From contig NZ_ARQJ01000028.1 of NCBI RefSeq assembly GCF_000385175.1, positions 62,001 to 126,000 of the forward strand: DNA of 64,000 bases, in the 5' to 3' direction. The position numbers were made by a program, and so were the translations under genes. Source of the DNA: Salinicoccus albus DSM 19776 (GTDB taxonomy: Bacteria > Bacillota > Bacilli > Staphylococcales > Salinicoccaceae). The notes under the pieces are model-generated. The model was not told the origin of the DNA. It worked only from the letters and a program-made list of their open reading frames with translations, and did not search any database. Below, one piece after another: positions 51,977 through 61,336 of this stretch; within the stretch, counting starts at the first letter, position 1, and each line of letters opens with the position of its first letter.

Positions 51977-52873
51977 CTACTGATCTTCCATCTTCAACGG
52001 TTCCATGCAGTGGCTGATATCATCCCACTCTAAATAATCATATGATTTTCTGAACGATGCATCGAAAAACTGTTTTACATTGCCGGTTTCATTCTGCTTA
52101 ACATCATTTTTGATTTTGTACAGATATTCTGCCATGTCTGAATCGAAGTAACTGCCGCGCGGGAATGAATCATCCACTGCCAATTTATGGTCTTCAACGA
52201 AGGGGTAAGGGAGTGCGAAAAAGGCAGGGTGCTCAAATTTGTCGTCACCGAGCCAGAAACCAAACTCTATCATATGTTCGTCAAATGCAGCCCGTTCAAT
52301 GACCATATTGTCATTGGGGAATGGTTCGAATTTGTCATATAAAAGGATACATGACACATCAAAGGTGCCCCAGAACAGGCCAGGGTGGACTTTTCTTTTA
52401 CGCATCGGGGCAATGAATTGTTTTTCGGCGTTCCATGCGAACTGAAACCATTGGAGAATTTCTTTGGCAGCATTGCTGTCATAATAGTGGTTGGCGGTAT
52501 CGTCTTCAAATGGTGTTTTTGATTCCATTTCCTGAGGCATGGTGTTGATGGAGATATCGAAACCTGAAGTAATGATCGTACTGAATAATTCTGAATAGTA
52601 TTGGCTGATGGGCTTTCCGCCAGCCAGTTTGACCATGCGGTCGTTCTCCTCGGTTTTAACGATGATCTGGTCTTTGATCAGATCGGCCTCGATTTCGAAA
52701 CAGGCGCCATCATATTCCAACAGCCCGGTAGTAAAACCGCGTGGGGTAATATCGAGTATCACATGGGCCCATTGGGGTTCCTGCGGCGCATATTCGAGTT
52801 TAATCTTGCCCAGCATCTGGGCAATCAGCTGGAGCGTGGTAATTTCTTCCTTATGTTCAGAGTAGAAACCCAT
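51977..52873 (-). CDS. DUF5996 family protein
   Basis: 298 aa from the ATG 6 bp behind AGAGGTG; a GTG further up overlaps that site. Family pattern: EEITTLQLIAQMLGKIKLEY (~res 10-29), HVILDITPRGFTTGLLEYDG (~res 37-56) with ACFEIEADLI, HPGLFWGTFDVSCILLYDKF (~res 163-182) and PAFFALPYPF. Soluble, no signal peptide, function unknown. Confidence 0.88.
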   Translation of the reverse strand: MGFYSEHKEEITTLQLIAQMLGKIKLEYAPQEPQWAHVILDITPRGFTTGLLEYDGACFEIEADLIKDQIIVKTEENDRMVKLAGGKPISQYYSELFSTIITSGFDISINTMPQEMESKTPFEDDTANHYYDSNAAKEILQWFQFAWNAEKQFIAPMRKRKVHPGLFWGTFDVSCILLYDKFEPFPNDNMVIERAAFDEHMIEFGFWLGDDKFEHPAFFALPYPFVEDHKLAVDDSFPRGSYFDSDMAEYLYKIKNDVKQNETGNVKQFFDASFRKSYDYLEWDDISHCMEPLKMEDQ

Positions 52874-52928
52874 TGTTATCACCTCTTATGGATATATTAC
52901 CCTTGAGAAGAAAAAATATGCTCAAATA

Positions 52929-52955
52929 AAAGAGGACTGCTTGTCACAGTCCCTT
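52929..52955 (-). terminator. Terminator of the acyl-CoA dehydrogenase gene
   Basis: GGACTG/CAGTCC stem (52934-52939 and 52947-52952); on the minus strand TCTTTTATTT follows. Confidence 0.6.
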
Positions 52956-52963
52956 TGTGTGGT

Positions 52964-54124
52964 TCACTCATCACCAATCGCATTGATCGAGCTTTTCGCC
53001 AGCCCGATGATCACCATATCGTCCATTGGCGGGTTATGCAGCCCTGCACGGACATTACGATAGTAACGCTGCAATTCATTATCTTCCGACAAACTTTTAG
53101 CACCGACAACACGCATCGCAAGATCGACGATTTCCACTGACTTATTGACCACGGATGTTTTTACGGCGCCAAGCTCACTGCCCATCTGCATACGTGCTTC
53201 ATCTGAAGCTTCATCCCATTTGCGGGCAATTGAATACATAAAGTGTTCCGCTTCAAGCAGGTACATTTCTATACGACCAAGTTTCTCCTGGACATTTGGC
53301 AGCTCTGAAAGGGTCCCTTCAATGCTGTTTGGGGAGTAGCTTTTTGCAAATTTCACTGCCGTATCCTGGGCTGCCCGGGCAATACCGATATATGTGGCAG
53401 GGACATGCAGCAGCCAGCCGGCGGGTGATTTTTTGCCTGGTGTTCTGTAACCGACGAGATCTTCCCCGCTGACACGCACATCTTTCAATATTAAATCATG
53501 ACTGCCTGTCGCCCGCATCGCAATGGAGTTCCATGTCTCATCAATGCTGACGCCCTCAAGTTCAGTGTCGACGAGGAAATCCCCGACTTCTCCGGAGTCA
53601 TCAATTGTTGCGCTGACGACTGCGTATTTAAGCGCCGGTAATAAGGTGCCAAATGTTTTACGTCCGTTGATTATATAATCATCACCGTCTTTGTACGCCG
53701 CTGTTTCAGGTTTGCCACCGCGTGTCGGGCTTCCTGTCGCCGGCTCAGTGGCAAGGTTATTGATCAGTGCGCCATTATGAATCGCCTCGTCAGTGACCCG
53801 TTGATAAACTGCTTCATCCCAAGATTTCTTTTCGCCCAGATCCATGATGATGCCCATATGCCAGCCGATTGCCAGCGCTGTGGAACCATCGTACCTGGCG
53901 ATGGTTTCCTGGTGGCGGAGAAACTCTTCAAGTGAAATGCCGTCCCCGCCATATTCTTTCGGAATTGAGAATCGGGTAAATCCAATTTCCCTTAATGCAT
54001 CAATATTCTCCGTCGGAAATGTGATGTTCTCATCATGTTCCCTTGCAGTTTCCTTGAAGGATTTTGCTGTATTTTCCACTGATTTTATACGTGCAGCGAC
54101 ATCCTTATCTTTCTCGATTCCCAT
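52964..54124 (-). CDS. Acyl-CoA dehydrogenase family flavoprotein (possible sulfur monooxygenase)
   Basis: 386 aa with the three ACAD domains: N-terminal helical part with FSIPKEYGGDGISLEEFLRH (~res 53-72), beta domain with INNLATEPATGSPTRGGKP (~res 120-138) and TWNSIAMRATGSHDLILKDV (~res 194-213), then a C-terminal helical bundle. The usual catalytic Glu is not evident, and the motif order is closer to DszC/SfnB flavin monooxygenases. It is divergent from a polar amino acid ABC transporter, so a role in sulfur-compound use is an inference. Confidence 0.85.
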   Translation of the reverse strand: MGIEKDKDVAARIKSVENTAKSFKETAREHDENITFPTENIDALREIGFTRFSIPKEYGGDGISLEEFLRHQETIARYDGSTALAIGWHMGIIMDLGEKKSWDEAVYQRVTDEAIHNGALINNLATEPATGSPTRGGKPETAAYKDGDDYIINGRKTFGTLLPALKYAVVSATIDDSGEVGDFLVDTELEGVSIDETWNSIAMRATGSHDLILKDVRVSGEDLVGYRTPGKKSPAGWLLHVPATYIGIARAAQDTAVKFAKSYSPNSIEGTLSELPNVQEKLGRIEMYLLEAEHFMYSIARKWDEASDEARMQMGSELGAVKTSVVNKSVEIVDLAMRVVGAKSLSEDNELQRYYRNVRAGLHNPPMDDMVIIGLAKSSINAIGDE

Positions 54125-54225
54125 TAATCATACACCATCCTAAAACATATCTTTATCGTATGGATTGCACTCTATTATTTCATTTTTTTATATTCCTTTC
54201 AAGTATACACTTTTTTAATTCCTAT

Positions 54226-54253
54226 TTGACAACTATGAAATAAAGACTATAAT
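54226..54253 (+). promoter_or_regulatory. Promoter of the amino acid ABC operon
   Basis: TTGACA (54226-54231) and TATAAT (54248-54253), 16-bp spacer, both consensus hexamers perfect. About 50 bp upstream of the ATPase start. Confidence 0.85.
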
Positions 54254-54305
54254 ATTCATAACAATTTATTTTAAGAAATTTATGATTAAGGCGGGGTGTA
54301 TCGCG

Positions 54306-55055
54306 TTGCTCAATATAGAGAATCTTTTACTCAGATTAGGCGGCAATGACATTTTAAAAAATATTGATTTGAGTGTTGAGAGCGGAGAGGTGGTCAGCCT
54401 GATCGGTCCCAGCGGGACGGGTAAAACGAGCTTGCTGCGCTGCATCAACCTGCTTGAAGCACCTTATGCAGGCAGAATGACTTTTGAAAATGATACATAT
54501 GATTTCAGTAAAATATCACAGCGCGACAAACTCAGGTTACGGCGTCAAACGGCCATGGTGTTCCAGCAGTACAACTTATTCAAAAACAAAACCGTGCTCG
54601 AAAATGTCATGGAAGCCCAGGTGTTAGTGCAGAAAAAATCAAAACAGGCAGCTTACGATGAAAGTCTGGACCAATTGGAGAAAGTGGGGTTGAGAAATAA
54701 GCTTGACTCGTATCCGGCCCGGCTTTCCGGCGGGCAGCAGCAGCGCGTTAGTATCGCAAGGGCACTGGCCGTTCATCCGTCGGTCATCCTGTTTGATGAA
54801 CCGACTTCCGCACTTGATCCGGAACTGGTCGGTGAAGTATTACATACCATCAGGGATGTTGCCAAATCCGGTATGACGATCCTGCTCGTGACACATGAAA
54901 TGCGTTTCGCCAAAGATATCTCAGACAGAGTGATTTTCATGGATAACGGTCAAGTTGAAGAACAGGGGACACCGGAAGATATATTCAACCGCTCACAAAA
55001 TCCGCGCACGCGCCAATTCTTAAGTCAATTCTACACGCCAAATTTCGAAATATAG
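54306..55055 (+). CDS. Polar amino acid ABC transporter ATP-binding protein
   Basis: 250 aa from TTG 54306, which has GGCGGGGTG 7-8 bp upstream; the frame's ATG at 54282 has no site. Walker A GPSGTGKT (34-41), [15 protein letters not shown] signature, Walker [15 protein letters not shown]. Belongs to the GlnQ/TcyC/TcyN family. Drives the operon's importer with the lipoprotein and two permeases that follow. Possible substrates: cystine or a related sulfur amino acid, suggested by the divergent flavoprotein. Confidence 0.93.
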   Translation: MLNIENLLLRLGGNDILKNIDLSVESGEVVSLIGPSGTGKTSLLRCINLLEAPYAGRMTFENDTYDFSKISQRDKLRLRRQTAMVFQQYNLFKNKTVLENVMEAQVLVQKKSKQAAYDESLDQLEKVGLRNKLDSYPARLSGGQQQRVSIARALAVHPSVILFDEPTSALDPELVGEVLHTIRDVAKSGMTILLVTHEMRFAKDISDRVIFMDNGQVEEQGTPEDIFNRSQNPRTRQFLSQFYTPNFEI

Positions 55056-55067
55056 TGAGGTGTTCCT

Positions 55068-55904
55068 GTGTCACGTCTGTTCATTCGGATAATTTCGTTA
55101 GGTATTTTCGTATTGTTCCTATCGGCATGCAGCAGTCTTGCTGAATACTCGGATCCTGACGCACGTACGATAAACGTTGCAGTGCCCCAGTCTGCCCGGC
55201 CATTAAGTTACACGGGCACTGATGGCGAGATGACTGGTTATGAAGTTGAAATATTAAAAGAAGCTGACCGCCGGCTTGAAGAGTATGAATTTAACATTCA
55301 GGGCTCGGATGATGCAGCAGCTGAGATTGGTTTGGATACCGGGCAATATGACATGATCGCCCAGGGGCTGATCTTATCGCCGGAACGTGAAGCGTCGTAT
55401 ATCGTTCCCTCTGAAAGTAATGGACCAAGCTTGATGAGGATATATGCCACGGCAGGACTTGAAGATACAGTGAACTCACTTGAGGATCTGCAGGGACGTT
55501 CCATCGTTCCTGTAAGCCCGTCAGGCGGCGTTTTCAACATGCTGAGCAATTATAACGAAGCGAATCCTGATCATGCACTTGAGTTTGACACTTCCGGTGC
55601 AGGCGTGCCGACTTCCAGCCGGCTCCAGGAAGTGGAGTCCGGTGCTTATGATGCCCTGGTCCTGCCCTCTAATCTTGGTCAGCAGGATATCATTGATGCG
55701 GCTGAGTTAGATCTGCATGTCACCGAGCCGATCCAGATTGATCCGACCTATTTCTTAATTCATGATGCGCCGGAGAATGAAGAGTTGTCACGCCAGATCA
55801 GCGAAGTGCTCAAAGATATGAAAGCAGAGGGGTTAATGAGCGAGTTGTCGGAAGAATTTTACGGTGAAGATGTCATGAAGTATGAAGATCAGGTTGAGGA
55901 ATAA
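55068..55904 (+). CDS. Amino acid ABC transporter substrate-binding lipoprotein
   Basis: 278 aa. Signal peptide and lipobox LSAC with Cys21; then an SBP type 3 domain starting INVAVPQSARPLSYTGTDGE (~res 35-54) with MTGYEVEILKEADRR. GTG start with GAGGTG. It captures the substrate outside the cell and passes it to the permeases. The typical periplasmic-binding signature is kept. It ends with an acidic tail. Confidence 0.93.
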   Translation: MSRLFIRIISLGIFVLFLSACSSLAEYSDPDARTINVAVPQSARPLSYTGTDGEMTGYEVEILKEADRRLEEYEFNIQGSDDAAAEIGLDTGQYDMIAQGLILSPEREASYIVPSESNGPSLMRIYATAGLEDTVNSLEDLQGRSIVPVSPSGGVFNMLSNYNEANPDHALEFDTSGAGVPTSSRLQEVESGAYDALVLPSNLGQQDIIDAAELDLHVTEPIQIDPTYFLIHDAPENEELSRQISEVLKDMKAEGLMSELSEEFYGEDVMKYEDQVEE

Positions 55905-55915
55905 GGAGGGCGACC

Positions 55916-56629
55916 ATGAATTTTGAATATATGCTCGAAATACTGCCGAGATTTTTCTCGGTCATTCCAGTCACTGCACTTATCATCGCAGTATCCTTCA
56001 TTGCTGGGTTGTTACTCAGCGTTGGTGTGACAATCATCAGAGTGAAAAAGATTCCTGTCTTCAACCGTTTAATGGATATCTATTTGTCATTCACCCGCAG
56101 TGCACCGATATTGCTGCAGCTTTTTATATTCTACTTTGGTATCCCGGTGCTGCTTCAGGCATTCGGCATCGCAGTTACTAATGTGGAGCCAATTGTTGCC
56201 GCAATCGCCTGCCTGGTTTTCTATAACGGGGCGTTCATGTCTGAAATACTGCGCCCTGCGTATCTGGCTATCGATAAAGGACAGTTTGAAGCGGCGGACA
56301 GTCTCGGTTATACCGGTTGGCAGAAGTTCAGCCGGATTACCATGCCGCAGCTCATACCAATCGCACTGCCCGGGATGACGAATGCAATGATTCATCTCAT
56401 CCATGATTCATCATTGATTTTTGCGATTGGCGTTGTGGATATTATGGGTCTGGCCAACATCATCGGTTCAGAAACTTATGGGCTCTACCAGGTCGAAGTC
56501 TTCCTGACAGTGGCTGTCATTTACTGGGTGATTTCATTAATTTTTGAACAGCTCGTGAAACTGTTCGATAAGCGTCGCCGAAAAGTACTGAAGTTCGAAG
56601 GCTATACATCAAGTGAGGGGGCCGGCTAA
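55916..56629 (+). CDS. Amino acid ABC transporter permease 1
   Basis: 237 aa with five hydrophobic segments and the binding-protein-dependent loop EAADSLGYTGWQKFSRITMP (~res 121-140). FTRSAPILLQLFIFYFGIPV (~res 59-78) is typical of HisMQ permeases. Stop overlaps the next start (TAATG). Confidence 0.93.
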   Translation: MNFEYMLEILPRFFSVIPVTALIIAVSFIAGLLLSVGVTIIRVKKIPVFNRLMDIYLSFTRSAPILLQLFIFYFGIPVLLQAFGIAVTNVEPIVAAIACLVFYNGAFMSEILRPAYLAIDKGQFEAADSLGYTGWQKFSRITMPQLIPIALPGMTNAMIHLIHDSSLIFAIGVVDIMGLANIIGSETYGLYQVEVFLTVAVIYWVISLIFEQLVKLFDKRRRKVLKFEGYTSSEGAG

Positions 56630-57324
56630 TGTTCGATATCAGCGTAGTTTTCGAAAGTATTGTTGAAATCATAAAAGTCGTCCCGTTCACTCTGTTCATG
56701 GCATTTTTAATTCTAATATTTTCTTTGATCTTAGGGTCGTTCATTGCCTGGCTGGAGAGTAAATACATCCCAGTGATTCATCAAATATTGATCGTCATCA
56801 AGTCATTTATACGCGGTACGCCTAATGTGGTACTGCTGTTTTTGATATATTACTCATTCCCTTTTGTTGTGGCAGAAGCGCTCTCCTATATCGGTATTGA
56901 ACTTAACCCTTACAGTTTGAACCCTGTGGTTGTAGTGATTGTCACTTTCAGTGTATGTTATGCAGCATTCCAGTCTGAAATTATTAAAGGGGCACTGCAC
57001 GCATTGGATAAACACCAGGTAGAAGCTTCACAATCATTGGGTTACAGTCAGTGGCAGACATTGCGTAAAGTGATCATTCCTCAGGTAATGGCCGAAGCAT
57101 TGCCGGATACGATGAACACATTACTGTTAATCATCAAAGCTTTATCACTCGCATTCCTGGTGACCGTCGTAGACATCTTCGCACAGGCGAACCTCGTCGG
57201 CGCAATGACATTCAGTTATCTTGAAGCGTTCACCGCAGCCGCATTAATCTATTGGGTTTTGGGCGGCGCCATTACTTATGCGACGAAAAAAGTCGAAAAT
57301 CATTTGAATCGCGGGTATGTATAG
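56629..57324 (+). CDS. Amino acid ABC transporter permease 2
   Basis: 231 aa, the same HisMQ layout: IKSFIRGTPNVVLLFLIYYS (~res 58-77) and the loop VEASQSLGYSQWQTLRKVII (~res 131-150). Forms a heterodimer with permease 1. Followed by two hairpins: 57359-57397 (wobble-rich, T-run) and 57466-57495. Confidence 0.93.
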   Translation: MFDISVVFESIVEIIKVVPFTLFMAFLILIFSLILGSFIAWLESKYIPVIHQILIVIKSFIRGTPNVVLLFLIYYSFPFVVAEALSYIGIELNPYSLNPVVVVIVTFSVCYAAFQSEIIKGALHALDKHQVEASQSLGYSQWQTLRKVIIPQVMAEALPDTMNTLLLIIKALSLAFLVTVVDIFAQANLVGAMTFSYLEAFTAAALIYWVLGGAITYATKKVENHLNRGYV

Positions 57325-57358
57325 AAAATGATCTGGGATATGATCCCGGCTAAAAATG

Positions 57359-57402
57359 AAACCCGCCGGGTCAGAACTTTTCTGAGCTGGCAGGTTTTTA
57401 TA
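57359..57402 (+). terminator. Terminator of the amino acid ABC operon
   Basis: Arms 57359-57376 and 57380-57397 pair over 18 positions with three mismatches or wobbles, then TTTTT. Confidence 0.7.
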
Positions 57403-57465
57403 ATTTTCGTACTTTTTAACAACAAAATGCTCTAAATAATAAATTGAATTCAAATTTTTGGTTTG

Positions 57466-57495
57466 CACCTCACATATTTATGAGGTGTTTTTTTT
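57466..57495 (+). terminator. Second terminator or leader hairpin before the sorbitol operon
   Basis: CACCTCA (57466-57472) and TGAGGTG (57481-57487) followed by eight T. It could back up the ABC terminator or act as an attenuator if a promoter lies upstream of it. Confidence 0.75.
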
Positions 57496-57547
57496 ATGAA
57501 TTAATCCCCTGGTTTTCTTTAATCTGCACAAAAAGGAAAATTAATTT

Positions 57548-57561
57548 TGTAATCGCTTTAT
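57548..57561. promoter_or_regulatory. cre-like site upstream of the sorbitol operon
   Basis: TGTAATCGCTTTAT matches TGWAANCGNTWNCA except for the last two bases. About 50 bp upstream of the dehydrogenase start, a good position for catabolite repression. Confidence 0.45.
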
Positions 57562-57613
57562 ATTATCATTGAAATACACATAAGTATTAGATTAATTACA
57601 GGAGGTCCTGCTC

Positions 57614-58408
57614 ATGGGAAATTGGCTGGATATTGAAGATAAAGTTGTTGTAGTTACTGGGGGTAGTTCTGGGATTGGCAGACAGATTGTGAAATCACTG
57701 CTGGAAAATGGTTCTATTGTTTATAATGCAGATATGAAAGATAATCCGATTGATCATACAGATTATAATTATCTGAAAACAGATGTTACCAGTGAAACTG
57801 AAGTAATGGTATCTGTTGAAAAAATTATCTCAGAACAAAATAAGATCGATGTCTTAGTAAATAATGCCGGTATTAATCTTCCACGGATGCTGGTTGATCA
57901 AAAGAATGAAAAACCTGAATATGAAATTAATGTTAATGATTTAGACTTAATGCTCAATGTTAATTTAAAAGGGCCTGTGTTATTCAGCAGAGAAGTGTCC
58001 AGACAATTTATAAAACAAAATTCAGGTGTAATCATCAATATTTCCAGTGAAGCTGGTCAGGAAGGTTCACAAGGTCAGAGTATCTATTCCGCTACCAAAG
58101 CTGCACTCATTGGATTTACGAGAAGCTGGGCTAAGGAACTGGGCAAGCATAATATAAGAGTAACAGCTATAGCGCCGGGGATATTGGAAGAAACCGGGTT
58201 AAGAACGTCTCAATATGAAGAAGCGTTGGCTTATACCAGAAATACCACTATTGAAGGATTGAATAGTGATTATTCCAAATCGATACCTATTGGAAGAATT
58301 GGCGAGTTGGATGAAATTGCTGATCTTGTATGTTATCTAAGTTCTGAAAAATCCAGTTATATTACAGGTACAACGATTAATATTTCCGGAGGTAAATCCA
58401 AAGGTTAA
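57614..58408 (+). CDS. srlD: Sorbitol-6-phosphate 2-dehydrogenase
   Basis: 264 aa SDR: TGGSSGIG (15-22), NNAG (83-86), catalytic Ser144/145, Tyr158 and Lys162 in YSATK. The block IAPGILEETGLRTSQYEEAL (~res 186-205) with AYTRNTT and the C-terminal SYITGTTINISGGKSKG are near-diagnostic for Gram-positive sorbitol-6-P dehydrogenase. It oxidises sorbitol-6-phosphate to fructose-6-phosphate. First gene of the glucitol PTS operon. Confidence 0.95.
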   Translation: MGNWLDIEDKVVVVTGGSSGIGRQIVKSLLENGSIVYNADMKDNPIDHTDYNYLKTDVTSETEVMVSVEKIISEQNKIDVLVNNAGINLPRMLVDQKNEKPEYEINVNDLDLMLNVNLKGPVLFSREVSRQFIKQNSGVIINISSEAGQEGSQGQSIYSATKAALIGFTRSWAKELGKHNIRVTAIAPGILEETGLRTSQYEEALAYTRNTTIEGLNSDYSKSIPIGRIGELDEIADLVCYLSSEKSSYITGTTINISGGKSKG

Positions 58409-58443
58409 TTGTATAGTAGAATTCGTAAAAGGAGAGTGTTTCT

Positions 58444-60327
58444 ATGTTAAACAAAAATCATATAAAGATAATAGATATGCTCCTTTTCGAAAATATATCT
58501 ACTAAGGAATTGTCGCATTATATAAATATTTCAGAGAGAACGTTATCAAACTATATTAATCAAATTAATGAATCTTTTTCAGATAAATTGAGTATCGTCA
58601 AGGTTCATGGCTTTTACAATGTTTTAATATTTGATGAAAAAGGTTTAAGGGACAAACTACAAATCCTTCGTGATGAAATTGATGAAGAGGAAGAAGTGGG
58701 TGATAAAAGAGCAGAGCAGGCATTTCAAATGTTAATCAAGAATTCTGTAAGCACTATAGATGAACTGGCAGATCAATTATTCTTAAGCAAAAGTGTAATT
58801 AACAATATTTTAAATGAAGTTAAGAAAACAGTCGAACAATATAATATTGTGATTGAAGGGAGGCCGAATGTTGGGCTTGTGGTAAAGGGCAGTGAATATA
58901 AAATTAGGAAAGTTCTTACAGAATGCTTTTATATTCACTATGAAGAAACTGCTCTGCCTGAGCATCTCCTTGAGCATCTTAAGAAACTTAAAGAGCAGTA
59001 TAAGCTGGAAGATGAAGCATATTCGAGAGTGATAGTATCTATAAAAGTGACTTTGGACAGGTTGAACCATGGAAACTATATTGATGAACATTTAAATATA
59101 GATGATCAGGTATTTCTATCTAATGATTATCACAACTTTGAATGGTTACTGTCTTATATTGATAGGATATATGAGGTTGAAAATCCAAGGTATGAAATTT
59201 TATTGATTGTTTTACAACTTTATGGTCGTAGAGCATCAGTTATAGATGAAATTCTAGAAGAAGATGATGATTTCTTAATTCAGAAAATTATTGATAAAAC
59301 GATTCATGATATCAATGATTTATTCTCAATAAAAATTAATGAAAATCTGTTCAGCAAAGATATACGACTTCATATAAAGTACTTAATCAACAGGCTTTTG
59401 TTTGATGTGAAAATAAGTAATGAATCTGTTGGGAATGTAAGACAGAAATTCCCATTTGCATATGAATTGTCAAAAGTGCTTGCGAATAACGTTGAGGAAG
59501 AAGTTGGAGTTACTATCCCTGTCAACGAGCTCGATTTTTTATCTATTTATTTTAGTATTTTTTTAGATGAACTGGATCAAAAAATTAAAGATATAAAATC
59601 TGTAGCAATAGTTACAAATCAGGGGCTAAGCACCTCAAAAGTTATAAAAAAGAACTTGGAACAAATCTTAAAAGAGGAAGTTCAGATTTCAGTTCTAACT
59701 CCGAATGAAATAGATGAAGAAAGTATTCAATTATTCGATCTCATCATATCAACAAAAAAAGCTAATCGTCTGTTCAATAAGGTTATATATATAGAAGATA
59801 TTTTGGATAAACAGCAATTACAACTCAAAATTGAACAATTCCTCATATATAAAGATGTAAGCAATATCAAATTATTCAACCAAAGTATCCTTTTCGATAC
59901 CTTGTCAGAAAAAGATGTTTATCATTTTAACAGCAAAAATAACTACTTTGATATTATTGAGTACCTTGCCAATGACTTAGTTGAAGAAGAGAGGGTTCAA
60001 CCAGCATTCCCTGAAGAAGTGATCCAGAAAGAGAAGTTCCAAGTAAACATTAATAATACTTTGGGGTTTCCCCATACATCTCATGTAAAAAGTGGGATTC
60101 AAGTCAAATTGGCAATTATAAAAGGGCCTCTGGATGACTATAAAGATGTCAAATTAATCATTCTTATGGCAATACCAGAAAAAAATTTGAATGAAGGAAT
60201 ACTAATACGCTTGTACGAAGAAATTTTGACTTTAGCTAATAGTAACTATCTGATGAAGCAGGTTAATCAGGACACAGGATTCAGAGAGTTAGCTTATTTA
60301 CTAAATCAGGAAATGAGGAAATCTTAA
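58444..60327 (+). CDS. gutR: PRD-containing transcriptional regulator of the sorbitol operon
   Basis: 627 aa. N-terminal HTH (~res 1-70, STKELSHYINISERTLSNYI), a second HTH near ~res 98-112 (DELADQLFLSKSVINNILNE), two PRD domains (~180-290 and ~300-400; HLKK, DELDF), an EIIB-like region (SVAIVTNQGLSTSKVIKKNL, ~res 390-410), and a C-terminal EIIA-like domain with FPHTSHVKSG. PTS phosphorylation of these domains would set its activity by sorbitol uptake and glucose status. Its role as activator is known for homologues. Confidence 0.88.
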   Translation: MLNKNHIKIIDMLLFENISTKELSHYINISERTLSNYINQINESFSDKLSIVKVHGFYNVLIFDEKGLRDKLQILRDEIDEEEEVGDKRAEQAFQMLIKNSVSTIDELADQLFLSKSVINNILNEVKKTVEQYNIVIEGRPNVGLVVKGSEYKIRKVLTECFYIHYEETALPEHLLEHLKKLKEQYKLEDEAYSRVIVSIKVTLDRLNHGNYIDEHLNIDDQVFLSNDYHNFEWLLSYIDRIYEVENPRYEILLIVLQLYGRRASVIDEILEEDDDFLIQKIIDKTIHDINDLFSIKINENLFSKDIRLHIKYLINRLLFDVKISNESVGNVRQKFPFAYELSKVLANNVEEEVGVTIPVNELDFLSIYFSIFLDELDQKIKDIKSVAIVTNQGLSTSKVIKKNLEQILKEEVQISVLTPNEIDEESIQLFDLIISTKKANRLFNKVIYIEDILDKQQLQLKIEQFLIYKDVSNIKLFNQSILFDTLSEKDVYHFNSKNNYFDIIEYLANDLVEEERVQPAFPEEVIQKEKFQVNINNTLGFPHTSHVKSGIQVKLAIIKGPLDDYKDVKLIILMAIPEKNLNEGILIRLYEEILTLANSNYLMKQVNQDTGFRELAYLLNQEMRKS

Positions 60328-60791
60328 TGTTTATAATCATGTTGATTATTATTTTGGCAGTCGGTTTTGCTGTTCAATATTTCCTGGGCATGATTCAGAT
60401 CAGAAATTTCACCAAAAATTATACTGAATTAAGACAAAACGGAAAAGTTGTAATTGGTAGAAAACCATCGATATTTCAATCGGGTACACTGGTTCTTATG
60501 CAGATTGATCAAAGAAATAGGATTGAAAAAGTCAGATATATGCAAGGGGTAACTGTTTTCAGCAAAGTTAAAAAACTTAATGGCTTAGCCGGGAAGAGAG
60601 TTGACAAGTTAGATACAGAAGACCTTGAAAAATTCAACAGGCTGTTAAAAAATGCGATTTTGGATGGTAAAAGAACATTCAACATCATTCAAAGTGGAGG
60701 AGAAGTAGAAAAAATACCTTCACCCATGATGAAAGCTGTAAATAGAGTAAATAGCATGTTGAATAACAAAGGAGGAAAAGCAAATGGATAA
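60327..60791 (+). CDS. gutM: Glucitol operon activator GutM
   Basis: 154 aa. One N-terminal membrane helix (~res 2-22) followed by a small soluble domain: RNFTKNYTELRQNGKVVIGR (~res 27-46) and VRYMQGVTVFSKVK (~res 71-84), the GutM pattern. ATG overlaps the regulator stop (TAATG) and it runs 8 bp into the EIIC gene. It supports expression of the operon, mode unclear. Confidence 0.9.
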   Translation: MFIIMLIIILAVGFAVQYFLGMIQIRNFTKNYTELRQNGKVVIGRKPSIFQSGTLVLMQIDQRNRIEKVRYMQGVTVFSKVKKLNGLAGKRVDKLDTEDLEKFNRLLKNAILDGKRTFNIIQSGGEVEKIPSPMMKAVNRVNSMLNNKGGKANG

Positions 60792-61335
60792 CATAGTGAG
60801 TTTGGCAGAGGGCTTTATCAATTTGTTTCAGGAAGGAGCAGATGTATTTATAGAATGGATGGGGACTATAGTCCCTCTAGTTCTTATGCTGCTTATAGCT
60901 ATGAATACAATTATTCAATTGATTGGAGAGAATCGTATAAATACGATTGCCCAGAAATCGTCCTCTAATCCACTATTAAGATATATGGTGCTGCCTTTCC
61001 TAGGTGCATTTATGCTCGCGAACCCGATGGTTCATTCTCTAGGAAGATTTATGCCAGAAAAATATAAACCAAGTTATTTTGCTTCAGCAGCTCAGTTTGC
61101 CCATACCAGTAATGGAATATTCCCACATATAAATCCCGCAGAATTATTCATATATTTAGGTATAGCAAGTGGAATTCAGCAGTTGGGACTGCCTATGACT
61201 GACCTAGCAGTCAGATATCTGTTAGTTGGACTTGTGATGAACTTTATAGGTGGTTGGATCACTGACTTGACAACAAGTTATGTTGAGAGACAACAGGGTG
61301 TTAAATTAAGCAAGAAAGTCAAACTAGATAATTGA
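60784..61335 (+). CDS. srlA: PTS glucitol/sorbitol EIIC component
   Basis: 183 aa with four to five hydrophobic segments. Family stretches: IVPLVLMLLIAMNTIIQLIG (~res 28-47), MVLPFLGAFMLANPMVHSLG (~res 68-87) and PEKYKPSYFASAAQFAHTSN (~res 90-109) followed by GIFPHINPAELFIYLGIASG. Part of the membrane channel for sorbitol. Confidence 0.95.
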   Translation: MDNIVSLAEGFINLFQEGADVFIEWMGTIVPLVLMLLIAMNTIIQLIGENRINTIAQKSSSNPLLRYMVLPFLGAFMLANPMVHSLGRFMPEKYKPSYFASAAQFAHTSNGIFPHINPAELFIYLGIASGIQQLGLPMTDLAVRYLLVGLVMNFIGGWITDLTTSYVERQQGVKLSKKVKLDN

Positions 61336-61336
61336 G

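Noticed and set aside
57466-57495. BglG-type RAT antiterminator before the sorbitol operon
   Set aside because: The hairpin has only a simple terminator shape; no overlapping alternative stem of RAT type is visible, and the regulator is of the DNA-binding GutR type.
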